From: Limnoperna fortunei
Lineage: Eukaryota; Mollusca; Bivalvia; Mytilida; Modiolidae
Assembly: GCA_944474755.1 (NCBI GenBank)
Contig: OX104115.1
Coordinates: forward strand, 30,178,043-30,242,042
Length of the DNA stretch: 64,000 bases
Direction of reading: 5' to 3'
Part shown: one piece after another, positions 1 to 10,271 of the stretch
Position numbering within the stretch: position 1 is the stretch's first letter
Layout of the letters: every line of letters begins with the position of its first letter
Notes under the pieces: generated by a model
Told to the model about the DNA's origin: nothing
Seen by the model: the letters and a program-made list of their open reading frames with translations, nothing else
The model's database searches: none
Program-made: the position numbers and the translations under genes

Positions 1-161
1 ATATGACTGTAATGACAAACCGATCTTTGTAGACCTAAGCAATTAATGACGTTACTAAATTACTATTTCGTACCATAAGACCTGGTTGTCTGTCTGAAAC
101 ACATTTTTTATGCTTAACTGCAGTATTCGCGGATTTTCCTCCCCATCGATAATAGACTTTA

Positions 162-372
162 TGGGGCCTCGGTGGCTGATTGGACGGTTATCTACTATAT
201 CACAGGCCTGTCAACAGGTTGCGGATTTCTGAATTACTGCCGGAAGGGGATACTCGACCCAAACTTAATTGACAAGGATTGTCGGTTTTAACATGTAATC
301 CGATCCGGCTTCCTCCCACCACCACCCCCCCCCCCCAAAAAAAAAAAAAAAAAAAAAACACTGGACGCCAAG
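162..372 (+). mobile_element. tRNA-derived SINE copy 1
   Basis: Begins with a GGGGCCTCGGTGGC block followed by GGTTGCGG, the degenerate remains of a tRNA-like A box and B box, continues with a non-tRNA body, and ends with C-rich and A-rich runs and CTGGACGCCA. The same order of blocks occurs in reverse orientation at 11891-12030, 23520-23722 and 30104-30246, so this is a dispersed family and not a tRNA gene. The C13/A22 run is the 3' low-complexity part. The family resembles mollusc SINEs with a conserved central domain; the family name cannot be fixed by eye. Confidence 0.65.
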
Positions 373-1410
373 CAAAAAAAATAAATCCAGCGTATTGTCA
401 GTATACTTTATAAAATACTTTAAGTGCATGTCAAATAAAACTTGCTACAAGAATCGCTGTATATTTTAGAATATTTCAACTTTGTTTATTGACAATGGTT
501 TTTCAACAGTTCAACAATTATTTATACATAACAATTTTGTAATTAAATTTAAAAATGTTGTAAACTAAATAAAAACATGTAGGCAAATATTTAATTATGT
601 AAAAATAATGCCTGTGAAAAAGAGGCCATGTCCGTTGCTAAATGTGAAATAAATCTTTTACTGAGTGCGATGGAGGGGACGGGTTGGCTTTAAATATTTA
701 CGACATAAAAATATATACTTGTAACTGGCAACATAAAATAGAAAAGCCGAAGTCAACATTCGCGGAAATAAAAAGGACGATCGATAAGGGATTACGAAAA
801 TAAAACATTATTCACGTCGCTATTGATGTGCCTTATATCGAACAGAGTTTTTAGAAAATTTACAGGACTCGACACGCAGATACATGTATGTCTTGCCTTA
901 AATAAATCTGCTTAATTTAATAATATGAAGAAAATCGTCGTTTTTTGTTGTTTATTTTTTGTTTCTTTTTATTTTTATTTTATTTTTTTTTTTTTTGAAC
1001 GCGACATTTCTATTAACTACTCTTTTGAATACTTGCGTTTATTTTATTATAAATGCATATGCAATATACACATGACGCAGAATTCTTGTCCTCTTCAAAA
1101 TTATTAAGTTATACGTATCCGTCAATAAACTGACCGATTTATGCTTATAATTACATGACGGATTCTGGGTTCATAATTTTGTATTTAAACATAATAATAC
1201 TGTCATGACTGTCAAAAATATTATATTAATATGTTTTTGGTATAGTTTGGTAAGTTAGGTAAAAATGCATACCGTCCTTGTTCTGTATGGTTGAGCAAAA
1301 TTACCAGTTATTTAATTAACAAGTGTGTCATTGTTTACGGTTGGTATCTAACCGCGCCGATGCAAACGTATTTACCACCTGATACATATCAACATTAATT
1401 ACATGTAGTT
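373..1410. other. AT-rich intergenic stretch
   Basis: No gene recognised. The 60-codon frame at 925-1107 is a run of TTT/TTA codons and looks like chance. The stretch ends at the (ATTC/GAAT)n tail of the LINE that begins at 1411. Confidence 0.6.
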
Positions 1411-1535
1411 GAATGAATGAATGAATAGTTTATTGCAAAAAGCACTACGACATGCTATGGCAAACAAATAATATAATACAATTGTAACAACAATGACAGA
1501 TAATAGAGAACAGTTAATCAAAATAAATAAAGGTA

Positions 1536-1967
1536 TTATGAAACAATGTGAGATCTGACTTTCCAAGCTGAATTGAGATAATTACACAATTTTATGGTGA
1601 GAGAGCGATTAGAAGCTTTCAACAAATTACAAAGTTTATGCTTGTTTGGCCATGAACAGTAGTATTTAGGTAAAAAATTACATCTCAAAAATCTATATGC
1701 CGGACAAATTAGTATAAAATGATATTCATCTTCTACAACGTTCATTTTACAACAAGTACATATACGATTCTCTCTCTGTGTATTATTATAACGACCAACC
1801 TCAACATTTAACTTGAGTGAACCACTACGTAATTTAGATAACAAATAAAAATTACAATTGAAATCTAAATATTTTTCTATACAAAAATCTGATTTATATA
1901 ATCTATAAATACTTAGTTTAGAACACTCTTCTAAACTTTAATGCCAACTTGGCAAAAATTGGTCTTT
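1536..1967 (-). pseudogene. Displaced ORF2 C-terminus of outer LINE
   Basis: Translating from 1967 gives a D-Q-F-L-P-S-W-H stretch, an in-frame TAA (about 1939-1941), then S-L-E-E-C-S-K-L-S-I-Y and the finger C-T-C-C-...-H-F-I-L-I-C-P, ending at the stop at 1536. In related LINEs this block (W-H-x-S-L, S-K-L-x-x-Y, then CxxC-x-H-x-C) follows directly after the region where the large ORF at 5221 breaks off, so it is the missing tail of that protein. The codon opening the longest open part (1842-1844) is TTG, not ATG, which fits an internal fragment. The TAA shows the copy is dead apart from the insertion. Confidence 0.75.
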
Positions 1968-1971
1968 TATT

Positions 1972-4900
1972 CTTCTTCTTCTTTATGGTTTCCAGTATTC
2001 CATCTAAGAGATGATTAATTACTGGTGCATACGTGGCCTATTTACAACAAAAAATGATAACTGAAAATTTGTTATTTAAAGATAAGGAAGTGCAATGAAC
2101 AAGCGTAGGTGATTTAAAACTATGTACACGAGATGAATATAACTTAGTGGAGGGTGGAGAGGACAGCTGGCGTTAGCTGTTCTCTGAAGATATCGACAGA
2201 AGAGGATTGTATGATTGTAACTGGTAGGAGGTTCCATTGAGTAATTGTATGGGGGAAGAAGGAATATCTGTACGAGTCTTTGGATGTGTGTATATGTCTG
2301 AAATGCAGTGGGTGGTGCCATCTAGATCGTGAGTCTGATGGGATGAGAATTGTGCTAGTTGGTATTGCAACAAGTTGATGTGTGATTTTATACATCATAA
2401 TTAATCGTGTTCGTAGCCTACGTTCAAGTAATTGTGGCCAGTTTAATGTATTTATCATTGAAGATACACTGCTGGTATTGTGGTATCGATTACAAGCATA
2501 CCTTGCTGCCCTCCTTTGCACCATTTCTATCTTCGAGATAGATTCTGTAGTGTGCGGATCCCATACTGAGCAGGAGTACTCAAGTTTGGGACGGACTAGA
2601 GCTTGGTATGCTTGACTTTTGATGTTTTGATTATTTGTTTTGAGGTTTCTTTTGAGAAATCCTAAAGTTTTATTTGCCTTGGAAGTGATGTCAGAAATGT
2701 GTTGGTCCCATTTGAGATTGGATTGAAGAGTGATACCAAGGTACTTTGCGGAAGTAACAGATTCTAGAGTGTGATTATGGAGGACATAGTTATGGCGGAG
2801 TGGTTGGCGCTTAGTTGATACAGACAGAACAGTACATTTATCCGGGTGAAAGGCCATCAACCAATCAGATTCCCATTTGGCAGCTGCATCAAGATCAGCT
2901 TGCAGTTTTAAACAGTCACTCTGTGTTTTAACTGGCATGTAAATTATACTGTCATCAGCAAATAAGCGTAATTTGCTGTTTGAAAGGTAGTCTGGGAGGT
3001 CATTAATATAAACAAGAAATAAGACAGGTCCTAGGACTGTACCTTGTGGAACGCCAGATGTAACTGGGACTGTGTTTGATGTTTTTCCTTCCAGGACAAC
3101 TGTTTGTGTGCGGTTTTCAAGAAAAGCTGAGATCCAGTTTAAAGTGTTTCCGGTTATACCAAAGAAGTTTAATTTGTAAAGTAGATGGCGGTGTGGGACT
3201 TTGTCAAAGGCTTTGGCAAAGTCCATAATGATGAGATCAGTTTGTGTGTTTGAGTTATTTGAAGAGTGTAGTTCTTGAACAAACGATAAAAGTTGTGTTT
3301 CGCATGAGCGAGAGCGTCGAAAGCCATGTTGGAGGTCGTATAGGATGTTGTGTGATTCTAGATGGTTCATAATGTGAGATGTTACAATGTGCTCCAATAA
3401 CTTGCAGCAGATGCAAGTTAATGAGATTGGTCTATAATTATCTGGTTTGTATTTATCACCCTTTTTGAACGCTGGTGTGACGTTAGCGTGTTTCCAGTCA
3501 TTTGGTGTTATTCCTGTGTCGTAGGATTTTTGAAATAAAAGACAAAGAATGGGTGCGATATAGGTTTTCGTTTCTTTGAGTAGGCGGCCACTGATATTGT
3601 CTGGTCCTGTGGCTTTATGTGGATTGATATTGTTTAAAAGTTTTTCAATGCCTGGTGTTGTGATATTGAGACGACTGATTTTAGGGTGTGAGCTAATGCC
3701 TTTGTCAGGAATAGAATCAGATGTAGTAGGTGTAAAGACTGATTGAAATTGTTCATTCAAGAGATTGGCTTTTTCTGTTATGTCTGTTATAATGGTGCCT
3801 TCTTTTTTAAGTGCTGCAATTCCAGACTTGTCAGTTCGTATTGACTTAATATATTGGAAGAGTTTCTTTGGTTTATATTGGTTTTGGGGAGTAGTACCTG
3901 GCTCGGTTATTGGGAGATCCAGTATAAGTTTGTCAATATACTCCCAGTAAGCTTTTCTCTGTTCTTTTTGAACTTTCGATTTTATATGCTTATATTTATC
4001 ACTGTATTTACCGTCTTTTCGTTTTTTGTAAAGTTTGTTTTTCTTGTTGATGAGTCGTCTTAATTTATCATTAATCCATGGTAAGCGGTGTTTATTACGC
4101 AGCATTTTAGATGGAATGTGTTTCTCTACAGAGCTGATAAGTGTAGATTTGAAAGTGTCCCATAGCTGGTTTATGTCTGATGAATGATACATGTCCTGAA
4201 TGTTTATGTGGATGTTGGTGAAATCATTTTTGATTGAGCCCCAGTTTGCTTGGTTGTATTTGTAAATTTTACGTGGTGTTTCTCTTATTCTCTTAAGCCA
4301 GATGTCTGCCTCGACATAGACAATATCATGGTCGCTTGACCCAATAGGTGGTAGTGTTGTTACCTTGCTAATGTATGTTGGGTTATTTATAAAGATCAGA
4401 TCTAGAATACGATCATTTCTTGTTGGTAAGTCTACAATTTGTTGCAGATTTGAGTCGTTTACTACATCTAGAAGTTTTTGGTGTAGTTGTACATCAGGTT
4501 TGCCAGGTATAGTGCAAGAGTTTGGCCAGTCAATGTGGCCAAGATTAAAATCACCCCCTATTATGATTGTTGCATTTGTAAGGTTGTTTATACCTTGAAG
4601 AGACTGTTGTAATTGCTCGAGTGATTGACCTGAATCTGATGGAGGTCTATAGTAAGATGATATCAAGATGTTTTTTGATCCTGCTATAGAGATTTCAGCC
4701 CATATTATTTCACATTGTGCTTCAAGTTTTTTAACTTCTGAGCTTATGATTTCTTTTGAAATTGCCACGAGTACTCCACCATAGCTTTGATTATTGGTGC
4801 TTGGTGCTCTGTCGCGTCTGTACACATTATAGAGATCTGAAGGGAAATATTCATATGAGGATGTGTATGGATCTAGCCAGGTTTCAGTACCTAATATTAT

Positions 4901-5224
4901 TTCAGGTTTAACAGTGTCTATGATTTCCAAGAGATCAGCTTTTTTGTTTTTGAGTGACTGAAAATTGATGTTTAAGATCTTAAGTGGCATCTTGTTCTTG
5001 TTCTTTGTCGCATGTTTTCTTTGGTCTAGATGTTTGTGGGGTAGTGGGAAGGATGATGCATATGGGATCCCCGGACTACCGACATCTTGAAAATTTGTTG
5101 CTAGTGGTGAACTTAGACTGTCAAAAGTGTTTGAAGTTTCTGCGGTGGTAAAATTAAAGAAGCTTGTGCTAAAGTTGGGCATGCCACATTGTATGCAATG
5201 CCAATTTAAATTACTGTTGTTCAT
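1972..5224 (-). mobile_element. Inner LINE inserted in the outer LINE
   Basis: A second, unrelated non-LTR element in the same orientation. Its 3' end is a GAA-rich tail at about 1969-1982 (AAAGAAGAAGAAGAA read on the minus strand), preceded by a short 3' UTR. Its 5' end lies at about 5224, where it abuts the outer LINE's ORF2. Related elements carry a PHD-like zinc finger before the endonuclease; only its last part (W-H-C-I-Q-C-G) is present, so the copy is 5'-truncated, as is usual for target-primed insertion. No clean target-site duplication could be identified. Confidence 0.75.
2144..5224 (-). CDS. LINE endonuclease/reverse transcriptase (inner LINE)
   Basis: A 1026-residue uninterrupted ORF: a truncated N-terminal zinc-finger end (W-H-C-I-Q-C-G, about residues 8-14), an apurinic-type endonuclease (N-I-N-F-Q-S, G-T-E-T-W-L, G-G-D-F-N-L, S-S-D-H-D; about 85-310) and a reverse transcriptase (H-G-F-R-R-S-R, D-F-A-K-A-F-D-K-V, S-G-V-P-Q-G-T-V-L-G-P, R-L-F-A-D-D-S; about 480-800). 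It nicks target DNA and copies its RNA from the 3' end. All catalytic motifs seen are intact, so the protein could still be active although the element is 5'-truncated. The ATG at 5222-5224 overlaps the upstream ORF stop (ATGA) only because the two elements are fused there; it need not be the native start. Confidence 0.85.
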   Translation of the reverse strand: MNNSNLNWHCIQCGMPNFSTSFFNFTTAETSNTFDSLSSPLATNFQDVGSPGIPYASSFPLPHKHLDQRKHATKNKNKMPLKILNINFQSLKNKKADLLEIIDTVKPEIILGTETWLDPYTSSYEYFPSDLYNVYRRDRAPSTNNQSYGGVLVAISKEIISSEVKKLEAQCEIIWAEISIAGSKNILISSYYRPPSDSGQSLEQLQQSLQGINNLTNATIIIGGDFNLGHIDWPNSCTIPGKPDVQLHQKLLDVVNDSNLQQIVDLPTRNDRILDLIFINNPTYISKVTTLPPIGSSDHDIVYVEADIWLKRIRETPRKIYKYNQANWGSIKNDFTNIHINIQDMYHSSDINQLWDTFKSTLISSVEKHIPSKMLRNKHRLPWINDKLRRLINKKNKLYKKRKDGKYSDKYKHIKSKVQKEQRKAYWEYIDKLILDLPITEPGTTPQNQYKPKKLFQYIKSIRTDKSGIAALKKEGTIITDITEKANLLNEQFQSVFTPTTSDSIPDKGISSHPKISRLNITTPGIEKLLNNINPHKATGPDNISGRLLKETKTYIAPILCLLFQKSYDTGITPNDWKHANVTPAFKKGDKYKPDNYRPISLTCICCKLLEHIVTSHIMNHLESHNILYDLQHGFRRSRSCETQLLSFVQELHSSNNSNTQTDLIIMDFAKAFDKVPHRHLLYKLNFFGITGNTLNWISAFLENRTQTVVLEGKTSNTVPVTSGVPQGTVLGPVLFLVYINDLPDYLSNSKLRLFADDSIIYMPVKTQSDCLKLQADLDAAAKWESDWLMAFHPDKCTVLSVSTKRQPLRHNYVLHNHTLESVTSAKYLGITLQSNLKWDQHISDITSKANKTLGFLKRNLKTNNQNIKSQAYQALVRPKLEYSCSVWDPHTTESISKIEMVQRRAARYACNRYHNTSSVSSMINTLNWPQLLERRLRTRLIMMYKITHQLVAIPTSTILIPSDSRSRWHHPLHFRHIHTSKDSYRYSFFPHTITQWNLLPVTIIQSSSVDIFREQLTPAVLSTLH

Positions 5225-8115
5225 GATGTTGTAGATATGAGGTGAATCTTTAACATGTCAAATGATATTCTAGTTGGATCCTGTGAGACCCATATATCAA
5301 CAAAACCGAGGTTACATAGCAAATTTTTTACACAAGTTGCCCAATTATTTTTACCATTACAGCAATCATCATACAACAACTTGTAAACATCATACACTAT
5401 AGGAGGTTTTTCAATAATAATATGAGCCCAATATTTCAAAATTCTATGGTTTCTTAAAATATATAGAGGCAAATGACCAAGCTCGCCATATAAAAATACC
5501 AATGGAACATTTTTCCCTAATTTTAAAACAAACTTACAAAACCTATTAAATACAACCTCAACATCACCAGCACGGTGAAAACCCCATATTTCTGACGCAT
5601 AGCTAAGGACAGACCCCACCATCGTATCAAACAAAAACAGTTTCTGCTGTATAGTCAAAAAAGTTTGTTTCAATGTTGAAATCAGTGACGACAATGCTCG
5701 GGATCCCTGCTGTGATAAACGTTTTTGCGTTTGGGCAAACTTCCCATTATAGTGTAATAACATACCCAGGTAGACATACGAATTAACTATTTCTAGTTCA
5801 TTCCCATTGTAGAAGAAACGCTCCTCATATACTCGCCACCCATTTCTGAAAACAACAACTTTAGTCTTATCAGTGTTTACTTCAACGTTCCATTTGTTAC
5901 AGTATAAACACAGTTTGTCTAATAAACTTTGCAGTAAGCTTGCATATTTACCGAAAAGCACAGTGTCATCAGCAAATAATATTAAATAAATAAGAAATCC
6001 ATTCAATGATACAGCCTCATTATCGTCGTCAACGGACAGATCACTGACAATATCGTTTATAAAAAACAAGAACAGTAACGGCGACAGTGGTTCACCTTGT
6101 TTCACCCCGAGTAAATTTTCAAATGCATCAGATAAAATTCCACCTGATCGAACACGTAAATACACTGATGAATAAATAGATGTTACGACGGACACAAATT
6201 TACTGCTTACTCCATTTTGTAACAATTTGTATAACAAAGTCCTTCTGCTTAGCTTGTCAAAAGCCTTACGAAAATCAACGAAGGCGCAATACAACTTTAG
6301 CTTGTTTTGTAATAAATGCGAAACAATTCCATGCAAGGTAAAAATGGCATCAATAGTTGAGCGTCCCGGTCTAAACCCGAATTGGTTATTAACTAATTTG
6401 TCTTCATCTTCGGCCCACGCTAACAGTCTTTCATTGAGTATGCTACTATATAACTTCCCAATCACACTAATTAATACAATTGGTCGGTAATTGTTTGGTT
6501 CAGATAAGTCACCACTTTTAGGAACGGGAATGACAATACATTCAGTCCAGCTATCGGGATATAATCCATTATCAAATATAAAATTGAATAAAGTTTTCAA
6601 AATTGGTGCAAAAAACTGCGATGCACTGATTAACATTTCAGCAATAATATGATCTGTCCCTGCACTTTTACCAGTTTTCAGTTTTCTAATTGCACTTAAC
6701 ACTTCTTCTTCTGAAATTCCATAGTCTAAACTTGGAATATTTAAATCACCAAAGTCAGCGTTGTTTAGAAGATTAAGTACTTCATCGCACAATTCCGGTG
6801 GATTCGATCCTAAAACTTTCTCAAAATGGTTCATCATTAAGTCATTGTCAACAGCACAAGTCGAACGATTCTTAGGCCTTACAGCAGACCAGAATTTCCT
6901 AGGCTCTAATTTAGCTATATTACACAGTTCTAGTCCTTTTCGTCTATTATATTTAAACTGAGCAGCCCGTTTGACTCTGTTAAATTCATTTCTTGCCGTT
7001 ACGAATAGTCGTCTATTTGCGTCCGTGGGGTATCGCCCAAAACGATTTCTTGCACTATGAAAATGGATTCGGGAAGTTTTACACTTATCGTCAAACCATT
7101 CATTATTAGGTTTTTTGTCAAAACTATTGATTTTAGAAATATTCGTTTTACCGTTGACCTTAAAGGCACTTTCGTAAATCACTTTGGCCATCTCTTTTAC
7201 TGCTTTATGAACGTCATTCTCGTTGTTAAGATTATTAACAAAATCAAATAGTTCATCGCGATGACTGTGAAGAACTTGGATGTACTCATCCTTTTTACTA
7301 GAATCCCACTTAATTTGCTTAAACACTCCGGAATGTACTTGTTGTCTTACAACAGACAGCTCTATTTCAAAATTAAAAGGCATGTGGTCTGAGAATTCGT
7401 TCATCGTTAATATTTTGAAATCACGTATTAGTTTATATTTACTCGGGGGAACAAGTAAGTAGTCATTCACACTTCTACCTTTACTAGTGCAATACGTAAA
7501 GTTTCCTTCTTTGTCATTGCACAGACGACCATTTGCTAAAGTTAATTCGGTGTTAAAACACAACTGTTGAAGTCTGCGCCCAAATAAATTAACGGTTTTG
7601 TCCATTGAGCGTCTGTCAGAAATAATGGGGTTTGAAATATGCTCACAACCATTTACATATTTATCTAGATCATCATTTGACAATACATCACATAATTCAC
7701 CTATGCGGCTATTCAAATCGCCACATACAAAAATAACACCTTTGGCTTTATATTCATTAACAATATTTTCAATCACCTCGTGAAAATCTATATCACATAA
7801 ATCATAATATTTAGATTTTTCATGTGGATCATACGAGAAACATATATAGATATCCTGGTCAGTAACAAAAAATTTTTTATCAAATTTTAACAACACAATG
7901 CCATCATTTATTTCTCTTTCAACCATAATACCTTTTAAAAGAATTTTTTTACAAAATACAGTAATGCCTCCTTCATTTCTTGTACCTATATTTGTACTTC
8001 TTAACACATGCGTAATCTTTTCAAAACCGTCCAAATTTACAATATCATTTTCTTTTAACCAAGTTTCACTGAAAAATAGAACATTATAATCATTTATAAA
8101 ATTCAAAAAAATCAT
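5221..8115 (-). CDS. LINE ORF2 (outer LINE), broken at both ends
   Basis: 964 residues from an ATG at 8113-8115, but the real domain starts further upstream: bases 8200-8112 encode L-C-W-N-V-H-G-L, the first endonuclease motif, in the frame of ORF1. An extra T in a T7 run (8105-8111) shifts the frame. Endonuclease motifs: F-F-S-E-T-W-L, V-C-G-D-L-N-S, F-S-D-H-M-P-F. Reverse transcriptase motifs: Q-F-G-F-R-P-G-R-S-T, D-F-R-K-A-F-D-K-L, G-V-K-Q-G-E-P-L-S-P and I-L-F-A-D-D-T. The C-terminal finger is absent because the inner LINE is inserted at about 5221; it resumes at 1967. The native protein would have been about 1,130 residues. Confidence 0.85.
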   Translation of the reverse strand: MIFLNFINDYNVLFFSETWLKENDIVNLDGFEKITHVLRSTNIGTRNEGGITVFCKKILLKGIMVEREINDGIVLLKFDKKFFVTDQDIYICFSYDPHEKSKYYDLCDIDFHEVIENIVNEYKAKGVIFVCGDLNSRIGELCDVLSNDDLDKYVNGCEHISNPIISDRRSMDKTVNLFGRRLQQLCFNTELTLANGRLCNDKEGNFTYCTSKGRSVNDYLLVPPSKYKLIRDFKILTMNEFSDHMPFNFEIELSVVRQQVHSGVFKQIKWDSSKKDEYIQVLHSHRDELFDFVNNLNNENDVHKAVKEMAKVIYESAFKVNGKTNISKINSFDKKPNNEWFDDKCKTSRIHFHSARNRFGRYPTDANRRLFVTARNEFNRVKRAAQFKYNRRKGLELCNIAKLEPRKFWSAVRPKNRSTCAVDNDLMMNHFEKVLGSNPPELCDEVLNLLNNADFGDLNIPSLDYGISEEEVLSAIRKLKTGKSAGTDHIIAEMLISASQFFAPILKTLFNFIFDNGLYPDSWTECIVIPVPKSGDLSEPNNYRPIVLISVIGKLYSSILNERLLAWAEDEDKLVNNQFGFRPGRSTIDAIFTLHGIVSHLLQNKLKLYCAFVDFRKAFDKLSRRTLLYKLLQNGVSSKFVSVVTSIYSSVYLRVRSGGILSDAFENLLGVKQGEPLSPLLFLFFINDIVSDLSVDDDNEAVSLNGFLIYLILFADDTVLFGKYASLLQSLLDKLCLYCNKWNVEVNTDKTKVVVFRNGWRVYEERFFYNGNELEIVNSYVYLGMLLHYNGKFAQTQKRLSQQGSRALSSLISTLKQTFLTIQQKLFLFDTMVGSVLSYASEIWGFHRAGDVEVVFNRFCKFVLKLGKNVPLVFLYGELGHLPLYILRNHRILKYWAHIIIEKPPIVYDVYKLLYDDCCNGKNNWATCVKNLLCNLGFVDIWVSQDPTRISFDMLKIHLISTTS

Positions 8116-8200
8116 TATCTTGATATTTAGATGCTAAACCATGCACATTCCAACATAAACAATTTAAACAATCAAAATCAAACTGCCCCCTAACATTGCC

Positions 8201-9346
8201 CTATGGAACATATTCCTTCCCACCCACGAAAATTTTGTCCTTAACAAAGTAAGCTTTTATGTCCTTGTCACGCAGTTCTTTTAAAAGTGGCAACTGCTCC
8301 CGTCGACGTTTCTGTATTTCGACCGGTAATTGTTCAGATATGCCAAATTCGGTATCTTTTAAATTCTTCGCACTTCTTTTAACAATATCTCGGCTTTCAA
8401 AGTTACAAAATTTTACCAACATAGGGCGGACATTTTCCCCCTTCTTACCAAGACGTTCAGCTCCCGAAATAGCGAGTTTTGTGGCGGCATCTTCGATTTT
8501 CAGAAGATCATTACAAAAAGCCCGAATAACATCAATACACTGCTCATCTTCTGCTTCAGGTACGTTAAAAAATACAAGGTTATTTCTCATTGATTTCATC
8601 TGAATATCTAAAAAATTTCCCTTCAGTCTATCATTTTCCCGACGTAAATCTTCCAGGGATTCGCTAATTTTGTCTACAACACTCGCATTTTGGACAACAC
8701 TGGGGTTGAACTTTCTTGAAAATTTATCAAAGTCTGTCTTAAGCTTCAAAATGTCCGATTTCTGTTGGTCAAATTCATCGCTTATAAGTTGAGTACCTCT
8801 TTCAACTTCGTTCATTCGGCTATCCAAAAGCTTAAAATCCTGCTCTAATTTTGTCACTTTTGAGTTAATTGAAGTTACGACATTGTCAATTTGGTACAGT
8901 TTATTCAATTTACTTTCAAAATGGTCCATTTTGCGAAACAATTCATCTACCAAACTCGGTTTACTCTCTGTAAACGGTTGTGAAAACCCGTGTGGGGTTT
9001 GCTGAGTGTGTACCGGAAACATCATGCCGGGGTTTGGGGTAGAGCACATATTTGAATTCTGCATTTGGAACAAGGGACTGGAAGAATACATTTGGCTTAA
9101 ATCAAACGATCGATGAGGTTGGTTATAACTGTTCATTGATACACTATTTACGGTCGAGGGGGTCTGCTTGTTTACATTTGGATTGTCACCTGTACATGTA
9201 TGATCACCTTTGTTTACATCCGTAGATTGTTTATTATTCTTACGTTTATTCTTCTTTTTGGATGGCTTTTTACCAGTTGAATCGTTGTTGGCACTATTGT
9301 CACTTGTGTTACTGTTGTTCGGTCTTTTAGTCCCTCTAGGAGGCAT
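8201..9346 (-). CDS. LINE ORF1 (RNA-binding chaperone) of outer LINE
   Basis: A 381-residue ORF: a basic N-terminus rich in K, N and S (1-50), a Q/N/P-rich linker (50-130), a long coiled coil (about 135-245, with heptads through K-M-D-H-F-E-S-K-L-N-K-L and D-L-R-R-E-N-D-R-L-K), then an RRM-like L1 ORF1p domain beginning M-R-N-N-L-V-F-F-N-V-P-E and ending near the stop. Proteins of this build trimerise and package LINE RNA. It ends with TAG at 8201-8203, and the ORF2 endonuclease follows in the same frame without an ATG. The ATG at 9344-9346 is the first in frame. No internal stop is seen. Confidence 0.8.
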   Translation of the reverse strand: MPPRGTKRPNNSNTSDNSANNDSTGKKPSKKKNKRKNNKQSTDVNKGDHTCTGDNPNVNKQTPSTVNSVSMNSYNQPHRSFDLSQMYSSSPLFQMQNSNMCSTPNPGMMFPVHTQQTPHGFSQPFTESKPSLVDELFRKMDHFESKLNKLYQIDNVVTSINSKVTKLEQDFKLLDSRMNEVERGTQLISDEFDQQKSDILKLKTDFDKFSRKFNPSVVQNASVVDKISESLEDLRRENDRLKGNFLDIQMKSMRNNLVFFNVPEAEDEQCIDVIRAFCNDLLKIEDAATKLAISGAERLGKKGENVRPMLVKFCNFESRDIVKRSAKNLKDTEFGISEQLPVEIQKRRREQLPLLKELRDKDIKAYFVKDKIFVGGKEYVP

Positions 9347-9440
9347 ATTATCACAAAATTGTCACATTTTATCGGAGTGCTGTAAAACCCTGCCATCCGG
9401 CATCTTGTCACCTATTGTAATTAAGAAAACAAACATAATT

Positions 9441-10169
9441 TTATCTAAAAACAAAATACTGAGAACAATTTCGTAGTTTAACACTTTGTTCAGTAAAAAA
9501 CACGTACGTAATTATATATAACGATCCTTTAAATTACAGACGCAATTCGTAAGGTAGGAACTTAATAAAATTAAATATATAGAAAGTTTTTGCTCAATTA
9601 AAGCTCTTGTATAAGGTTCTAGAGTGTATATGAATTAAATGATTGGCGCATAGATTCGTCAGATTTTTTAATCGTAGTACTGCACACGTTTATTTTTAGA
9701 AATGTAGATACGGTTTAAGTTATTTTGTTTAAAATTTAAAACATAGGTCACAGTAATGGTACTGATTAATTAACTTCCATAACAAAATACATAACATGAT
9801 ATTTATATGAATTCTAAGATTTAGGCAAATGATCCGTTAACAGTTTAGCACCTATAAATTATTATGAATCCCTAAATATTAGGTATAGGAAATACGATAT
9901 ACCATGCAATAAACAAAACGCTGTCTGATATAAATATATCATATGATAGACGATACGATCGTATAAAACGATAAACGCTTAATCATGCCTTCTCACCGCG
10001 TCTTACGCTAGAGTAGCACAACACAACTCATGTTTTGAATAGGGCTTATGATTAACTATATTTTCGACGCAGTTAATGGTCCTGTTTTAACATGTTGTCT
10101 AAATATTCAATCAAAAGGTTTTTGGGTTCCAAAAGACAAATTTAGAAAAACTGTTTTCAGCGCCATTAT
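9441..10169. other. AT-rich intergenic stretch
   Basis: No ORF, RNA gene or repeat recognised beyond simple AT-richness. The outer LINE's 5' end lies at or just left of its left edge. Confidence 0.5.
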
Positions 10170-10271
10170 ACAATTAATGACTTTGATATAGGTCGCTATC
10201 AGGATTTACCAGCAGAGAAAATTGTAATTTTCAGCGAGCCGCTAGACCGTATATCAAAAGTCATTAATTGT
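10170..10271. mobile_element. Short MITE-like palindrome
   Basis: ACAATTAATGACTTTGATAT at the left (from 10170) is the near-perfect inverse of ATATCAAAAGTCATTAATTG at the right (ending 10270), leaving about 60 bp inside. The 102-bp foldback has no coding capacity and the form of a miniature inverted-repeat element. Confidence 0.55.

Larger units (their letters stand above)
1411..9440 (-). mobile_element. Outer LINE, split by a nested LINE
   Basis: A non-LTR retrotransposon read on the minus strand: 5' UTR (about 9347-9440), ORF1 (8201-9346), ORF2 (8200 down to 5221), an interruption by a second LINE (about 1972-5224), then the ORF2 C-terminus (1967-1536) and a 3' UTR ending in an (ATTC)n tail at 1411-1425. 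The order ORF1 with coiled coil, endonuclease, reverse transcriptase and CCHC-type C-terminal finger is that of the CR1/Jockey-type LINE superfamily. Closer clade placement needs a reverse-transcriptase tree. The 5' boundary is approximate and no target-site duplication was found. Confidence 0.75.

Noticed and set aside
925..1107. Small membrane protein (Phe-rich)
   Set aside because: A T-rich low-complexity run; no signal peptide, start context or conservation evidence.
5221..5224. ATGA stop-start coupling between two large ORFs
   Set aside because: The overlap is produced by insertion of one LINE into another; the downstream protein starts inside a truncated zinc finger.
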